Origin: Luteimonas colneyensis
GTDB lineage: Bacteria; Pseudomonadota; Gammaproteobacteria; Xanthomonadales; Xanthomonadaceae
Direction of reading: 5' to 3'
Length of the DNA: 64,000 nucleotides
Assembly (NCBI RefSeq): GCF_014836665.1
Contig: NZ_JACSQJ010000002.1
Span: forward strand, 345,252-409,251
A program made the position numbers and the translations under genes. The first letter of the stretch is position 1, and each line of letters starts with the position of its first letter. Below, piece after piece: positions 26,608 through 35,341 of this stretch. The notes beneath the pieces were generated by a model. The model did not search any database. It was given only the letters and a program-made list of their open reading frames with translations, and was not told the DNA's origin.

Positions 26608-27638
26608 GCCCGGCCGCGCCCAGCGGCTACCGGCCGCCGCGCTGGCTGCGCAACGCCCACGTGCAGTCGGTGCTGGCGGGCAGCCCGCTGCGCCGCCGCC
26701 GCGGCCTGGCCGCGCTGGCCGCCGCGGGGGCTGAGACGCGCCAGGTGATCGTGGACGGCGGCGACGGCGTGCGCCTGCTCGGCCTGCACACGGCACGGCC
26801 CGGCGTAGAGCCGCAGGGCATGGCGCTGCTGCTGCACGGCTGGGAAGGCAGCGCGGATTCGGCCTATGTCTGCCTGGCCACGGCCGGCTTCCTGGCGCGC
26901 GGCTGGGACGTGTTCCGGCTGAACTTCCGCGACCACGGCGGCAGCCACCACCTCAATCCGGACATCTTCCACTCCGCGCGCATCGACGAGGTGGTGCACG
27001 CGGCGGTGGATGTCGCGCGGCGCATGCCACGGCCGCGCCTGGTGGTGGCGGGCCACTCGCTGGGCGGCAACTTCGCGCTGCGCCTGGCCCTGCGCGCGCC
27101 CGCGGCAGGGCTGCCGCTGGAGGCCGTGGCCGCGGTCTGCCCGGTGCTGGATCCGGCGCGCACGATGGCGGCGATGGAGCAGGGGCTGCCGCTGTACCTG
27201 CGCCACTTCGAGCGCAGCTGGCGGCGCTCGCTGGTGCGCAAGCGCGCGCTGTTCCCCGGGCACGTGGACGTCGACGACCGCGTGCTGCGCCTGCGCATGC
27301 GCGCGCTCACCGAATGGCTGGTGCTGCGGCACACCGACTTCGGCAGCCTCGACGCCTATTTCGACCGCTACTCGATCGCCGGCGACCGGCTGGCCGGGCT
27401 CGCGGTGCCGGCCTCCATCCTGACCAGCGCCGACGATCCGGTGATCCCGGTCGACGATTTCGGACGGCTGGTGCTGCCGGCCGACGCCCTCCTCGAGGTC
27501 GCGCCCTGGGGCGGCCACTGCGGCTTCCTCGAAGGTCCGCGACTGGACGGCTATGCCGAGCGCTGGATCGTGGAGCGCCTGGCGGGCGCGCGTCAGGGGC
27601 GGGCTACAATCGGGGGTTTCCGCGCCCAGCGCCCGTAG
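26604..27638 (+). CDS. YheT-like alpha/beta hydrolase
   Basis: 344-residue alpha/beta hydrolase of the YheT/EMB8 type. Typical opening RPPRWLRNAHVQSVLAG, oxyanion LLLHGWEGS, the nucleophile elbow VVAGHSLGGNFALR and the late acid/His segment SADDPVIPVDDF and PWGGHCGF are all visible. GTG 26604 overlaps the acyltransferase stop; an in-frame ATG is not available near the family start. Probably a cytosolic esterase acting on lipids or xenobiotics; the coupling to an acyltransferase favours a lipid-related role. Confidence 0.85.
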   Translation: MSPAAPSGYRPPRWLRNAHVQSVLAGSPLRRRRGLAALAAAGAETRQVIVDGGDGVRLLGLHTARPGVEPQGMALLLHGWEGSADSAYVCLATAGFLARGWDVFRLNFRDHGGSHHLNPDIFHSARIDEVVHAAVDVARRMPRPRLVVAGHSLGGNFALRLALRAPAAGLPLEAVAAVCPVLDPARTMAAMEQGLPLYLRHFERSWRRSLVRKRALFPGHVDVDDRVLRLRMRALTEWLVLRHTDFGSLDAYFDRYSIAGDRLAGLAVPASILTSADDPVIPVDDFGRLVLPADALLEVAPWGGHCGFLEGPRLDGYAERWIVERLAGARQGRATIGGFRAQRP

Positions 27639-27650
27639 GAACCCCCTTCG

Positions 27651-29723
27651 ATGCAAGACCAGATCCTCGACGCCCTGCGCCGCGGCGACACCGCCGCCGC
27701 CGTTGATGCCGCCCGCCGCTTCGCCGACGCCTCGCCGGAGGATGCGCAGGCCCAGCGCCTGCTCGCCCACGCGCTGCGCAGCAGCGGCGACGACGCGGGC
27801 GCGCGCGCGGCCATCACGCGGGCGGTGGCGTTGGCGCCGGACGACGCCGGCCTGCACCTCGAGCAGGCGGGCATGCTGCTGGGCATGCGCGACGTCGAGG
27901 GCGCCGGGCGTTCGCTGGACGCGACCATCGGCACCAATCCGAACGCGTTCGGGGCCTACATCGTGCAGGCGCAGCTGGCCCTGGGCCGCAACGACCTCGC
28001 CGAGGCCGAGCGCCTGGCGCGGCTGGCGGCGCGCGTTTCCCCGGACGAGCCGGCGCTGCTCGCGGTGAACGGCGCGCTGGCGCTGCGCCGCGGGCGCGTG
28101 GACGAAGCGCTCGCGATGCTGTCGCAGGCGGTGAAGCTCGATCCGGAGGATCCGGTGGCGCTGCACGCGTTGGGCATCGCGCACATGGAAAAGGGACACC
28201 TCGCGTTCGCCGAACAGGCGTTCCGCAGCCTGCTCGAGCGCGCCCCGGGCGCCGGCATGGTGCGCCTGCTGATCGCGCAGCTGCTGCAGCGCCAGGGCCG
28301 GACCGCCGAGGCCGCCGACGAACTCGCCACCCTGGTTTCGGACCCGGCGCTGGCGACGGCGGAGCTGCGCCGCCATGCCGGCCAACTGCAGCTGGCCGCG
28401 GGCCGGCCCGAGCGCGGACTGGAGCTGCTGCGCGGGGCGCTGGCGGCCGATCCGCGCGACGCGCGCACGCTGAGCGCGATCATGGCCGTCTGGGGCCGAC
28501 TCGGCGCCATCGACGATGCGCGCCGCACGCTCGACGCGGCGCTGGCGACGGCGCCGGACAGCGACGACCTCTGGCGCGCGCGGCTGATGTTCGAATGGCG
28601 CGATGCGCGCGTGTCCTCCGGCCTGGTGGAGCGCTGGCGCTCGATCATGCCCGACTCGCTCGAGGCGCTGGACGCCGCGCTGGCCCTGCATGTCCGCGAG
28701 GGCCGGCAGGACGAGGCCGACGCGGTGGCGCGGACGCTGCTCGAGCGCGTCCCCGGCCACATGCGCGCCGAAATGCAGCTCGCCGACAGCATGGTGGCCA
28801 GCGATCCGGCCGGGGCCGCGCAGCGCCTGGAATCGCTGCTGGCGCGCGCCGTGACTCCGGGAGACCATGACGTGCTGCGCCAGCGGCTGGGCCTGGCCCA
28901 CCACCACGCGGGCGATTTCAAGGCCGCGCTGGCCAGCTGGGAGCGCCTGAACGCGCGCCAGGCCTCGGACCGCGTGCCGCTGCCGCCGACCACGCCCGCG
29001 CCCGGCCAGTGGCCCGAGGCGGTTCCCGCCGAGGCCGATGCGCCGCAGGTGGTCTTCCTCGCCGGCCTGCCGGGCAGCCCGGTGGAACGCGTGGCCGACC
29101 TGCTGGCCGGCGCCGTTCCGGGGTTCCGCGCGGACCGCTTCGGTGCCCGCCCGCCGTCCGATGCATTCCAGAACATCGCCACGACGACCGCCATCGCCAG
29201 GGGGACCGTCGCCCCGGCGGCCGTCGCCGCCTCCTGGCGCGAGGCGCTTCCGGCGCGTGGCGTCGAGGGCGCGGTGATCGACTGGCTGCTGTGGTGGGAC
29301 AACGCCTACGCCGCGGTCATGCGCGAGGCGCTGCCCGGCGCCACCCTGGTGGCGGTGCTGCGCGATCCCCGTGACATGCTGCTGAACTGGCTGGCGTTCG
29401 GATCCGCCACGCCGTTCGCGCTGGCCTCGCCGCAGGTCTCGGCCGAATGGCTGGCCGCGTCGCTGCAGCAGCTGGCCGACCTGCACGAGCAGGACCTCGT
29501 GCCGCATCATCTGCTGCGGCTGGACGACATCAGCGAGGATCCCGCCGCGATCGTGGCGCGCCTGCGCGAGGCCCTGGGGATCGAGCTGCCGGAGCCTCCG
29601 GCGGGCTACTTCGGTGCCCCGCGCTTCCGCGCAGGCGGCTGGCGCGACTATGCCGACCTGCTGGCCGGCCCCTTCGCCACCCTGGCCCCGGCCGCGCGCC
29701 GCCTCGGCTACCCCGACGCCTGA
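27651..29723 (+). CDS. TPR-sulfotransferase-like protein
   Basis: 690 residues. The first 450 are about a dozen tetratricopeptide repeats (LRRGDTAAAVDAARRFADAS and onward); the last 230 resemble the sulfotransferase-3 type domain. The 3' nucleotide-binding part LVAVLRDPRDMLLNWLAFG is kept, but the 5'-PSB loop that should read about FPRSGTT is FLAGLPGSPVERVADLL, without the phosphate-binding basic/Ser-Gly-Thr pattern. Catalysis with PAPS may be impaired; a protein-interaction role is possible. Start ATG 27651 is 12 bp after the hydrolase stop. Confidence 0.75.
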   Translation: MQDQILDALRRGDTAAAVDAARRFADASPEDAQAQRLLAHALRSSGDDAGARAAITRAVALAPDDAGLHLEQAGMLLGMRDVEGAGRSLDATIGTNPNAFGAYIVQAQLALGRNDLAEAERLARLAARVSPDEPALLAVNGALALRRGRVDEALAMLSQAVKLDPEDPVALHALGIAHMEKGHLAFAEQAFRSLLERAPGAGMVRLLIAQLLQRQGRTAEAADELATLVSDPALATAELRRHAGQLQLAAGRPERGLELLRGALAADPRDARTLSAIMAVWGRLGAIDDARRTLDAALATAPDSDDLWRARLMFEWRDARVSSGLVERWRSIMPDSLEALDAALALHVREGRQDEADAVARTLLERVPGHMRAEMQLADSMVASDPAGAAQRLESLLARAVTPGDHDVLRQRLGLAHHHAGDFKAALASWERLNARQASDRVPLPPTTPAPGQWPEAVPAEADAPQVVFLAGLPGSPVERVADLLAGAVPGFRADRFGARPPSDAFQNIATTTAIARGTVAPAAVAASWREALPARGVEGAVIDWLLWWDNAYAAVMREALPGATLVAVLRDPRDMLLNWLAFGSATPFALASPQVSAEWLAASLQQLADLHEQDLVPHHLLRLDDISEDPAAIVARLREALGIELPEPPAGYFGAPRFRAGGWRDYADLLAGPFATLAPAARRLGYPDA

Positions 29724-29741
29724 CCCACGAGGACACCCACG

Positions 29742-30356
29742 ATGCACATCGCCAGCGAAAGCTTCGGCCACGGCCAGCCCATTCCCGCGGAGTTCGCCCT
29801 TGGTGCGCCCGGCGGCGGCTTCGGCGGCAACCGCAATCCGCAGCTGTCCTGGGGCGGCGTTCCGGAGGGCACGCGTTCGTTCGCGCTGCTGTGCATCGAC
29901 ACCGACGCGCCGAGCGATCCGGCGCTGGTCGCCAACGACCAGGTGGGCATCCCGGTGGCGCATCCGCGTGGCGACTTCGCCCACTGGGCGATGGTCGACA
30001 TCCCCGCCACGGTGACCGCGATCGCCGCGGGCAGCTGCAGCGACGGCGTCAGCAAGGGCGGCAAGCGTGCGCCGTCCGGGCCCGAAGGCGCACGCCAGGG
30101 ACTGAACGACTACACGGGCTGGTTCGCGGGCGACGCGGAGATGGGCGGGGACTGGCTGGGCTACGACGGCCCGTATCCGCCGGCGCACGACCTGCGCGAG
30201 CACCGCTACTTCTTCCGCGTGTTCGCGCTCGACGTGGAGCGCCTGCCGCTGCCGGAGCGCTTCACCGCCGGCGACGTGCTGCGCGCGATCCAGGGCCACG
30301 TGCTGGGCGAGGCCGCCACCTGGGGCACGTACACCCTGTCGCCCGACGCCGCCTGA
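29742..30356 (+). CDS. YbhB/YbcL-family (PEBP) protein
   Basis: 204-residue phosphatidylethanolamine-binding-protein fold. Family landmarks include NRNPQLSWGGVPEGTRSFAL, DTDAP, DFAHWAMVDIPA, YDGPYPPAHD and HRYFFRVFALD near the end. Bacterial members are cytosolic with poorly known ligands. It is slightly longer than E. coli YbhB because of an insertion after DTDAPSDPALVANDQVGIPV. It lies 18 bp after the sulfotransferase gene and is followed by a dispersed inverted repeat that may end the transcript. Confidence 0.87.
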   Translation: MHIASESFGHGQPIPAEFALGAPGGGFGGNRNPQLSWGGVPEGTRSFALLCIDTDAPSDPALVANDQVGIPVAHPRGDFAHWAMVDIPATVTAIAAGSCSDGVSKGGKRAPSGPEGARQGLNDYTGWFAGDAEMGGDWLGYDGPYPPAHDLREHRYFFRVFALDVERLPLPERFTAGDVLRAIQGHVLGEAATWGTYTLSPDAA

Positions 30357-30367
30357 CTCCCGCCTTT

Positions 30368-30436
30368 TGTAGGAGCAGCTACAGCTGCGACCGCAAGGGT
30401 CCGGCCTGACCGGTCGCAGCTGTAGCTGCTCCTACA
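30368..30436. repeat. Dispersed inverted repeat (REP-like), copy 1
   Basis: TGTAGGAGCAGCTACAGCTG followed by CGACCG forms the left arm and CGGTCGCAGCTGTAGCTGCTCCTACA (given as its start CGGTCGCAGCTG) the right arm; the arms are nearly perfect complements around a 17-bp loop. It lies between convergent genes (PEBP and META protein), where it may act as a transcription terminator hairpin. Four further copies occur in this window. Confidence 0.9.
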
Positions 30437-30457
30437 TGGGATGGGTGCGGCGGGGGC

Positions 30458-31330
30458 TCAGTCGCCTGCCGTGGCCGGGCCGGTCTCGACCACCATGTCG
30501 AGTACATAGGCCACGGACGAGGCATCGGCCGGCACGTTTCGGCGCTGGTAGCGGTCAAGGCGCAGCACGCTGCGGATGCCGGGCTGGTGTTCGAAGCCTT
30601 CGATCTCCTCGTACAGCGGGCCCCATTCGCCGGTGCCCTGCTTCAGGCCGCGGTCGTCGTAGCGCACTTCGCGCACCCGCAGGCAGCGGTGGTCGGGCAT
30701 CAGCGGGTGCTGGCACTCGATGCGCTCGGCGGCGACTTCCAGGAACACGCGTTCGGGCGCGCTGCCGTGGCGCGTCTGCGCGGTGGGCACGCCGCTGAAC
30801 ACCAGGGTGTCGCCCAGCGCGTTGACCAGGCGCAGCCGCGGGGGCTCGCCCGGCTGCAGCTGGACCTGGTGGCGGCCCGCCAGGCGCGTATGGGCCTCGC
30901 GTTCCATGGCCATCAGCGGCTCCGGGCAGGCCATCTGCGTGCTGGTCATCGGCCCCAGGCCAAGTTCGCCGGCATCGAGCGTGAAGTCCGCGCCCATGGC
31001 GTTGCAGGCGTTGCTCACCGACACCCGCCCGTCGCGGAAGTCGAGCTGCAGCGGCGCGTCCGGGTTGCCGGACAGCGCGTCGATGCGGCTGCCGTCGGCG
31101 GCGCTGGCCGACTCCAGTCGCCAGTGGTGGCCGGCGAGCGTCGCGGACAGATCGGGGGCCGGCGGGCGGCCGGGAGGCGAGGGGGCCGCATCCGGCTGGC
31201 TGGCCGCGTGGCCGCGCGCCTCGGAGGCCAGACCTTCGTCGGCCGGAGCCGCGGTGTCCGGCGTGTCCCGCGGCGAGCAGGCAGCCAGCGCCAGTGCCAG
31301 GGGGAGTGCGAGCGGAAGCAGGTGTTTCAT
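30458..31330 (-). CDS. META/DUF4377-domain lipoprotein (HslJ-like)
   Basis: 290 residues with a lipoprotein signal MKHLLPLALPLALALAAC. A META domain (LAGHHWRLESASAADGSRID, then VSNACNAMGADFTL and MACPEPLMAMERE) is followed by a DUF4377-like domain (RVFLEVAAERIECQHPLM through GFEHQPGIRSVLRLDRYQR in outline). Related HslJ proteins respond to heat or novobiocin stress in the outer membrane. Start 31330 gives a clean signal peptide; the longer frame to 31432 is unlikely. Confidence 0.82.
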   Translation of the reverse strand: MKHLLPLALPLALALAACSPRDTPDTAAPADEGLASEARGHAASQPDAAPSPPGRPPAPDLSATLAGHHWRLESASAADGSRIDALSGNPDAPLQLDFRDGRVSVSNACNAMGADFTLDAGELGLGPMTSTQMACPEPLMAMEREAHTRLAGRHQVQLQPGEPPRLRLVNALGDTLVFSGVPTAQTRHGSAPERVFLEVAAERIECQHPLMPDHRCLRVREVRYDDRGLKQGTGEWGPLYEEIEGFEHQPGIRSVLRLDRYQRRNVPADASSVAYVLDMVVETGPATAGD

Positions 31331-31394
31331 CGGAGACCTCCGGTGGGCAGGGACCCGGGCCAACGCGCGGGTGCCCTGGACGGGGTCGCCCCGC

Positions 31395-32192
31395 TCACTC
31401 GCCGGCCGGGATCCAGAGCAGCAGGGCGGCACCCAGCAGGATCCGGTAGACGGCGAATCCGGTGAACCGGTGGTGTTCGATATATCCCAGCAGCCATTTG
31501 ACGACCATGAAGCCGGTGATCGTGGCCGCGGCGAAGGCGATGCCGACGTCGGCCCAGGCCTCGCCGCCCAGGCCGCCCTCCATGGCCAGTTCGAGGAAGG
31601 TGTAGGCGCTGGCGGCGAACATCGTCGGGATGCCGACCAGGAACACGAACTCGGCTGCGGCCGTGCGCCGGGACAGGCCCAGCAGCATGGCCATGAAGAT
31701 CGCCGCCGCCGAGCGCGAGGTGCCGGGAAACACGCCGGCCACCACCTGCGCCAGGCCCACCGCCACCGCGATCGTCCAGGTCACTTCGCTGCCGTCGGGA
31801 CTGCGGCGCTCGGCCAGCCGCTCGGCCACGATCATCCAGGCGCCGCCGATGATCAGCGCCCAGGCGATGGGGGTCACGGTTTCCGGCAGCTCCCAGCCGA
31901 GCAGGCGAACGGGCAGGCCGACCAGCGCCGTGACGAGGAACGCCACGGCCAGCTTCATCGCATAGTCGCGGTTGCGGGCTTCGCCCAGGCCGGTGGCCAG
32001 CGCCGTGATGCGCTCGCGGAACACCAGGGTGATGGCGAGGATCGCGCCGGCCTGGATGACGATGTTGAAGAAGTCGGAGCGCGCCCCGAGCCAGCGCTGC
32101 GCGATCAGCAGGTGACCGGTGCTGGAGATCGGCAGGAATTCGGTGAGTCCTTCGAGGATGCCCAGGAGCAGGGCGGCCAGCGGATCGGTCAT
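31395..32192 (-). CDS. uppP: Undecaprenyl-diphosphatase
   Basis: 265-residue integral membrane phosphatase that recycles undecaprenyl pyrophosphate for peptidoglycan and polysaccharide synthesis; loss or overproduction changes bacitracin tolerance. The two family signatures are complete: EGLTEFLPISSTGHLLIAQR near the N-terminus and FPGTSRSAAAIFMAMLLG in the middle (PGTSRS active-site loop). Around eight hydrophobic helices are visible. ATG 32192 matches the standard start. It is transcribed divergently from glnA, whose control region lies in the 244-bp gap. Confidence 0.93.
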   Translation of the reverse strand: MTDPLAALLLGILEGLTEFLPISSTGHLLIAQRWLGARSDFFNIVIQAGAILAITLVFRERITALATGLGEARNRDYAMKLAVAFLVTALVGLPVRLLGWELPETVTPIAWALIIGGAWMIVAERLAERRSPDGSEVTWTIAVAVGLAQVVAGVFPGTSRSAAAIFMAMLLGLSRRTAAAEFVFLVGIPTMFAASAYTFLELAMEGGLGGEAWADVGIAFAAATITGFMVVKWLLGYIEHHRFTGFAVYRILLGAALLLWIPAGE

Positions 32193-32266
32193 CGGTGGAG
32201 TCCGGCGGGATGCGGTGGGTCGGTGAGCGGCCCGTGGGCCGCGCGGCAGCATAGCGGATCGAGGTA

Positions 32267-32283
32267 TGCACCATAACCGGGCA
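32267..32283 (+). promoter_or_regulatory. Distal NtrC-like enhancer site
   Basis: TGCACCATAACCGGGCA matches the NtrC consensus TGCACC-N5-GGTGCA in the left half and GGGCA for the right half. Its centre is about 31 bp (three helical turns) upstream of the second site, the spacing expected for cooperative NtrC binding. Confidence 0.5.
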
Positions 32284-32297
32284 TTCCGGCTGCGGTT

Positions 32298-32314
32298 GGC
32301 ACCTTTGTGGTGCG
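32298..32314 (+). promoter_or_regulatory. Proximal NtrC-like enhancer site
   Basis: GGCACCTTTGTGGTGCG contains a perfect inverted repeat GCACC-TTTGT-GGTGC, the core of the NtrC box. It lies about 70 bp before the sigma-54 -24 element, a usual enhancer distance. Confidence 0.6.
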
Positions 32315-32365
32315 AATTCCTGTTCCGGTACTCCGCGGCTCCATGTGTTTCAATGACTTGCGGTC

Positions 32366-32380
32366 TGGCATGGCGCTTGC
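32366..32380 (+). promoter_or_regulatory. Sigma-54 promoter of glnA
   Basis: TGGCATGGCGCTTGC fits TGGCAC-N5-TTGC with one mismatch; the invariant GG (32367-32368) and GC (32379-32380) are 12 bp apart. Transcription would begin near 32392, about 45 bp before the glnA ATG. Confidence 0.7.
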
Positions 32381-32436
32381 GTTGCCATGGCCGACGCCCG
32401 GATCCACCGGGCCACCTGCCTGCCCCGGAGCCCCGC

Positions 32437-33846
32437 ATGACCTTCGAGAACGTCGAAAAGCTGATCGCCGACCACCGCGTCGAATTCGTGGACCTCCGCT
32501 TCGCCGACATGCGCGGCGTGCAGCACCACGTCACCTTCCCCAAGTCGATCGTCGAACCCGGCCTGTTCGAGGACGGCAAGATGTTCGACGGCTCCTCGAT
32601 CGGCGGCTGGCGCGGCATCCAGAACTCGGACATGGTCCTGCTGCCCGATCCGTCCACCGCCTTCCTCGACCCCTTCACCGCCGACCCGACCCTGGTCCTG
32701 ACCTGCGACGTGCTCGACCCGGCGACGATGCAGGCCTACAACCGCGACCCGCGCGGCATCGCGCGCCGCGCCGAGGCCTATCTCAAGGCCAGCGGCATCG
32801 CCGAGCAGGCGTTCTTCGGCCCCGAGCCCGAGTTCTTCATCTTCGACTCGGTGCGCTACGCCAACGACATGGGCCACACCTTCTTCCACGTCGACTCCGA
32901 AGAAGCCGCCTGGAACTCCGGCCGCGAGTACGCCGGCGGCAACAGCGGCTACCGCCCGGGCGTGAAGGGCGGCTACTTCCCGGTGGCGCCGCTGGACTCG
33001 CTGCACGACATCCGCGCCGAGATGTGCAAGACGCTCGAAGCCGTCGGCATCGAGGTGGAAGTGCACCACCACGAGGTGGCCAACGCCGGCCAGTGCGAGA
33101 TCGGCACGAAGTTCAGCTCGCTGGTGCAGAAGGCCGACGAACTGCTGACGATGAAGTACGTCATCAAGAACGTGGCCCACCGCAACGGCAAGACCGCCAC
33201 TTTCATGCCCAAGCCGCTGGTGGGCGACAACGGCAGCGGCATGCACGTGCACCAGTCGCTGGCCAAGGGCGGCGTGAACCTGTTCACCGGCGACGGCTAC
33301 GGCGGCCTCAGCCAGACCGCGCTCTGGTACATCGGCGGCGTGTTCAAGCACGCGCGCGCGATCAACGCCTTCGCCAACTCGAGCACCAACAGCTACAAGC
33401 GCCTGGTGCCGGGCTTCGAGGCGCCGGTGATGCTGGCGTACTCGGCGTCCAACCGCTCGGCCTCGTGCCGCATCCCCTACGTGTCGAACCCGAAGGCGCG
33501 TCGCGTCGAATTCCGCTTCCCGGATCCGATGAACTCCGGCTACCTGATCTTCACCGCGCTGATGATGGCCGGCCTGGACGGCATCCGGAACCAGATCGAC
33601 CCGGGTGGCCCCAGCGACAAGGACCTCTACGACCTGCCGCCGGAAGAGGCCAAGGGCATCCCGACCGTCTGCCACTCGCTCGACCAGGCGCTCGAAGCGC
33701 TCGACGCCGACCGCGAGTTCCTCAAGGCCGGCGGCGTGATGAGCGACGACTTCATCGACGCCTACATCGCGCTGAAGATGAAGGAAGTGACCGCGTTCCG
33801 TGGCGCGGTGCATCCGCTGGAGTACCAGCTGTACTACGCGATCTGA
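32437..33846 (+). CDS. glnA: Type I glutamine synthetase
   Basis: 469-residue dodecameric enzyme that makes glutamine from glutamate, ammonia and ATP. Typical blocks are visible: [42 protein letters not shown], the ATP-binding [17 protein letters not shown] and the Glu-binding [11 protein letters not shown]. Tyr398 in [10 protein letters not shown] is the adenylylation site, so GlnE-type regulation is expected. Sigma-54 and NtrC-like sites lie upstream, and ntrB-ntrC follow 1.5 kb downstream. ATG 32437 gives the canonical N-terminus ([20 protein letters not shown]). Confidence 0.97.
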   Translation: MTFENVEKLIADHRVEFVDLRFADMRGVQHHVTFPKSIVEPGLFEDGKMFDGSSIGGWRGIQNSDMVLLPDPSTAFLDPFTADPTLVLTCDVLDPATMQAYNRDPRGIARRAEAYLKASGIAEQAFFGPEPEFFIFDSVRYANDMGHTFFHVDSEEAAWNSGREYAGGNSGYRPGVKGGYFPVAPLDSLHDIRAEMCKTLEAVGIEVEVHHHEVANAGQCEIGTKFSSLVQKADELLTMKYVIKNVAHRNGKTATFMPKPLVGDNGSGMHVHQSLAKGGVNLFTGDGYGGLSQTALWYIGGVFKHARAINAFANSSTNSYKRLVPGFEAPVMLAYSASNRSASCRIPYVSNPKARRVEFRFPDPMNSGYLIFTALMMAGLDGIRNQIDPGGPSDKDLYDLPPEEAKGIPTVCHSLDQALEALDADREFLKAGGVMSDDFIDAYIALKMKEVTAFRGAVHPLEYQLYYAI

Positions 33847-33867
33847 CGCGATCCGCTCACTGCTTCC

Positions 33868-33936
33868 TGTAGGAGCAGCCATGGCTGCGACCCGGGCTCG
33901 CCGCACCTCCGGTCGCAGCTATAGCTGCTCCTGCAG
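33868..33936. repeat. Dispersed inverted repeat (REP-like), copy 2
   Basis: TGTAGGAGCAGCCATGGCTG and a right arm CGGTCGCAGCTATAGCTGCT then CCTGCA; compared with copy 1 the left arm has CCATGG in place of CTACAG. It starts 22 bp after the glnA stop and could terminate or stabilise the glnA transcript. Confidence 0.85.
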
Positions 33937-33995
33937 GATTGTTTGCGAGGGCGCGGCCTCGTGGGCGCTTGCATTGGCCGCGCACGCAGGCTGCA

Positions 33996-34760
33996 ATGCG
34001 CTCCATGAAGAAGCTGGTCGCCGCGGCCCTCTGCGCCGCCCTGTTGTCCGCGTGCGCCCACCAGGCGCCTCGCAACCCGATGGCGACGTGGGTCGCCTCG
34101 CCGAACTTCGACGAGCGCCGCCCGGTCGTCATCGTCCTGCACTACACCGAGCAGGAGTCGGTCGAACAGAGCCTGCACACCCTGCGCACCGCCAACAGCG
34201 GCGGCCCGGTGAGCTCGCACTACCTGGTCGGCGACGACGGCGGGATCTACCAGCTCGTCGCCGACGCGCACCGTGCCTGGCATGCCGGCGGCGGGCGCTG
34301 GGGCACGATCACCGACCTCAATTCGGCCTCGATCGGCATCGAGATCGACAACGACGGCCGCGAGCCCTTCACCGAACCGCAGGTCGAGGCGCTGCTGCGG
34401 CTGCTGGACGATCTCGCCACGCGCCTGCGCATCCCGCGCAGCCAGGTGATCGGGCATTCGGACCTCGCGCCCTCGCGCAAGATCGATCCCGGCGCGCTGT
34501 TCCCGTGGCGGCGCCTGGCCGAGGCGGGCTTCGGCATCTGGCCGGCCGACGACGCGCCGCCGGCGCCGGCGGACTTCGACGCGATGCGCGCGCTGGAGCA
34601 GGTCGGCTACGACACCTCGCACGGCGACGCCACCATCCGTGCCTTCCGCCTGCGCTTCCGCGGCGACGCCGCCACCGTGCTGGACGACGAGGACCTTCGC
34701 ATCCTGCATGCGCTGACGCTGCCCGGCGGCGCCGGCCTGCTGCAGCCTGCGCCCCGGTAG
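33996..34760 (+). CDS. N-acetylmuramoyl-L-alanine amidase lipoprotein (AmiD/AmpD fold)
   Basis: 254 residues. A lipoprotein signal ends AALLSAC (Cys at the lipobox), so the enzyme is probably anchored in the outer membrane facing the periplasm, like AmiD. The amidase-2 domain has the Zn ligands His in VIVLHYTEQ and His in VIGHSDLAPSRKIDPGALFP together with the Asp there, and the substrate segment SSHYLVGDDGGIYQLV. It cleaves the MurNAc-L-Ala amide bond in peptidoglycan recycling or turnover. The start at 33996 follows AGG; 34005 is an alternative. Confidence 0.85.
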   Translation: MRSMKKLVAAALCAALLSACAHQAPRNPMATWVASPNFDERRPVVIVLHYTEQESVEQSLHTLRTANSGGPVSSHYLVGDDGGIYQLVADAHRAWHAGGGRWGTITDLNSASIGIEIDNDGREPFTEPQVEALLRLLDDLATRLRIPRSQVIGHSDLAPSRKIDPGALFPWRRLAEAGFGIWPADDAPPAPADFDAMRALEQVGYDTSHGDATIRAFRLRFRGDAATVLDDEDLRILHALTLPGGAGLLQPAPR

Positions 34761-34829
34761 GATCCTCCGGCCCGGCAGCGGGCGCTCCCGCCGCGATGCC
34801 GCGGCATCGACACGGATGTCCCCACGACC

Positions 34830-35267
34830 ATGCGATTGCTCGTACCCATCCTGATGGCCTGCGCCCTCTACGGCGCCTGGGACTGGTGGCACGAACGTGG
34901 TCCCGGCGCGGCCGCCGCGACCGCGGCCATGACCAGCGACAACGGCTTCGTGCCGGTGGCGATGCCCGGCGGCACGCCGCGCAACGCGGTGCTGGTGCTG
35001 GCGCCGCGCAACTGCCCCTCCGACCAGGCGCAGCGCACCGAGGCGCTGGTCGCCGCACTCAGCCGCGCCGGCGTGCCGGTCGTGCGCGGCGACGGGTTCT
35101 CCTTCGACGTGGCCAATCCCACGCGCGAGCAGATGCAGGCGATGGACCGCACCGTCGAAGTCTTCAAGCGCGGCGCGCCGGCGGTCTACGTCAATGGCAT
35201 GGGCATGTCGAACCCGAGCGCGGCGCAGGCGATCGCGGAGTACCGGGCGACGCGGGCACGGCGATAG
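34830..35267 (+). CDS. Hypothetical membrane-anchored protein, thioredoxin-like
   Basis: 145 residues with one N-terminal hydrophobic anchor (LLVPILMACALYGAWDWW). The remaining part resembles a thioredoxin-like fold by pattern only: a beta strand AVLVLAPRNCPSDQA with a single Cys, an alternating helix/strand region EALVAALSRAGVPVVRGDGF and AVYVNGMGMSNPS. No CxxC is present. Not assigned to a named family. It precedes ntrB by 74 bp in the same direction. Confidence 0.55.
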   Translation: MRLLVPILMACALYGAWDWWHERGPGAAAATAAMTSDNGFVPVAMPGGTPRNAVLVLAPRNCPSDQAQRTEALVAALSRAGVPVVRGDGFSFDVANPTREQMQAMDRTVEVFKRGAPAVYVNGMGMSNPSAAQAIAEYRATRARR

Positions 35268-35341
35268 GCACGGTTGCGGGACCCTCGCGCCATGGCGCCG
35301 CGGGGCCTGACAGGACGCCCGCCGTGCACTAGATTGGTGCA

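Noticed and set aside
26400..30299. A 1,299-codon open frame antisense to the acyltransferase, hydrolase, TPR and PEBP genes
   Set aside because: Same shadow effect; it spans four well-supported plus-strand genes and their intergenic gaps, which a real gene would not mirror.
32296..32316. TTGGCACC...TGGTGC read as a sigma-54 promoter
   Set aside because: GG and GC elements are 14 instead of 12 bp apart. The sequence is better explained as an NtrC box, while a properly spaced promoter exists at 32366.
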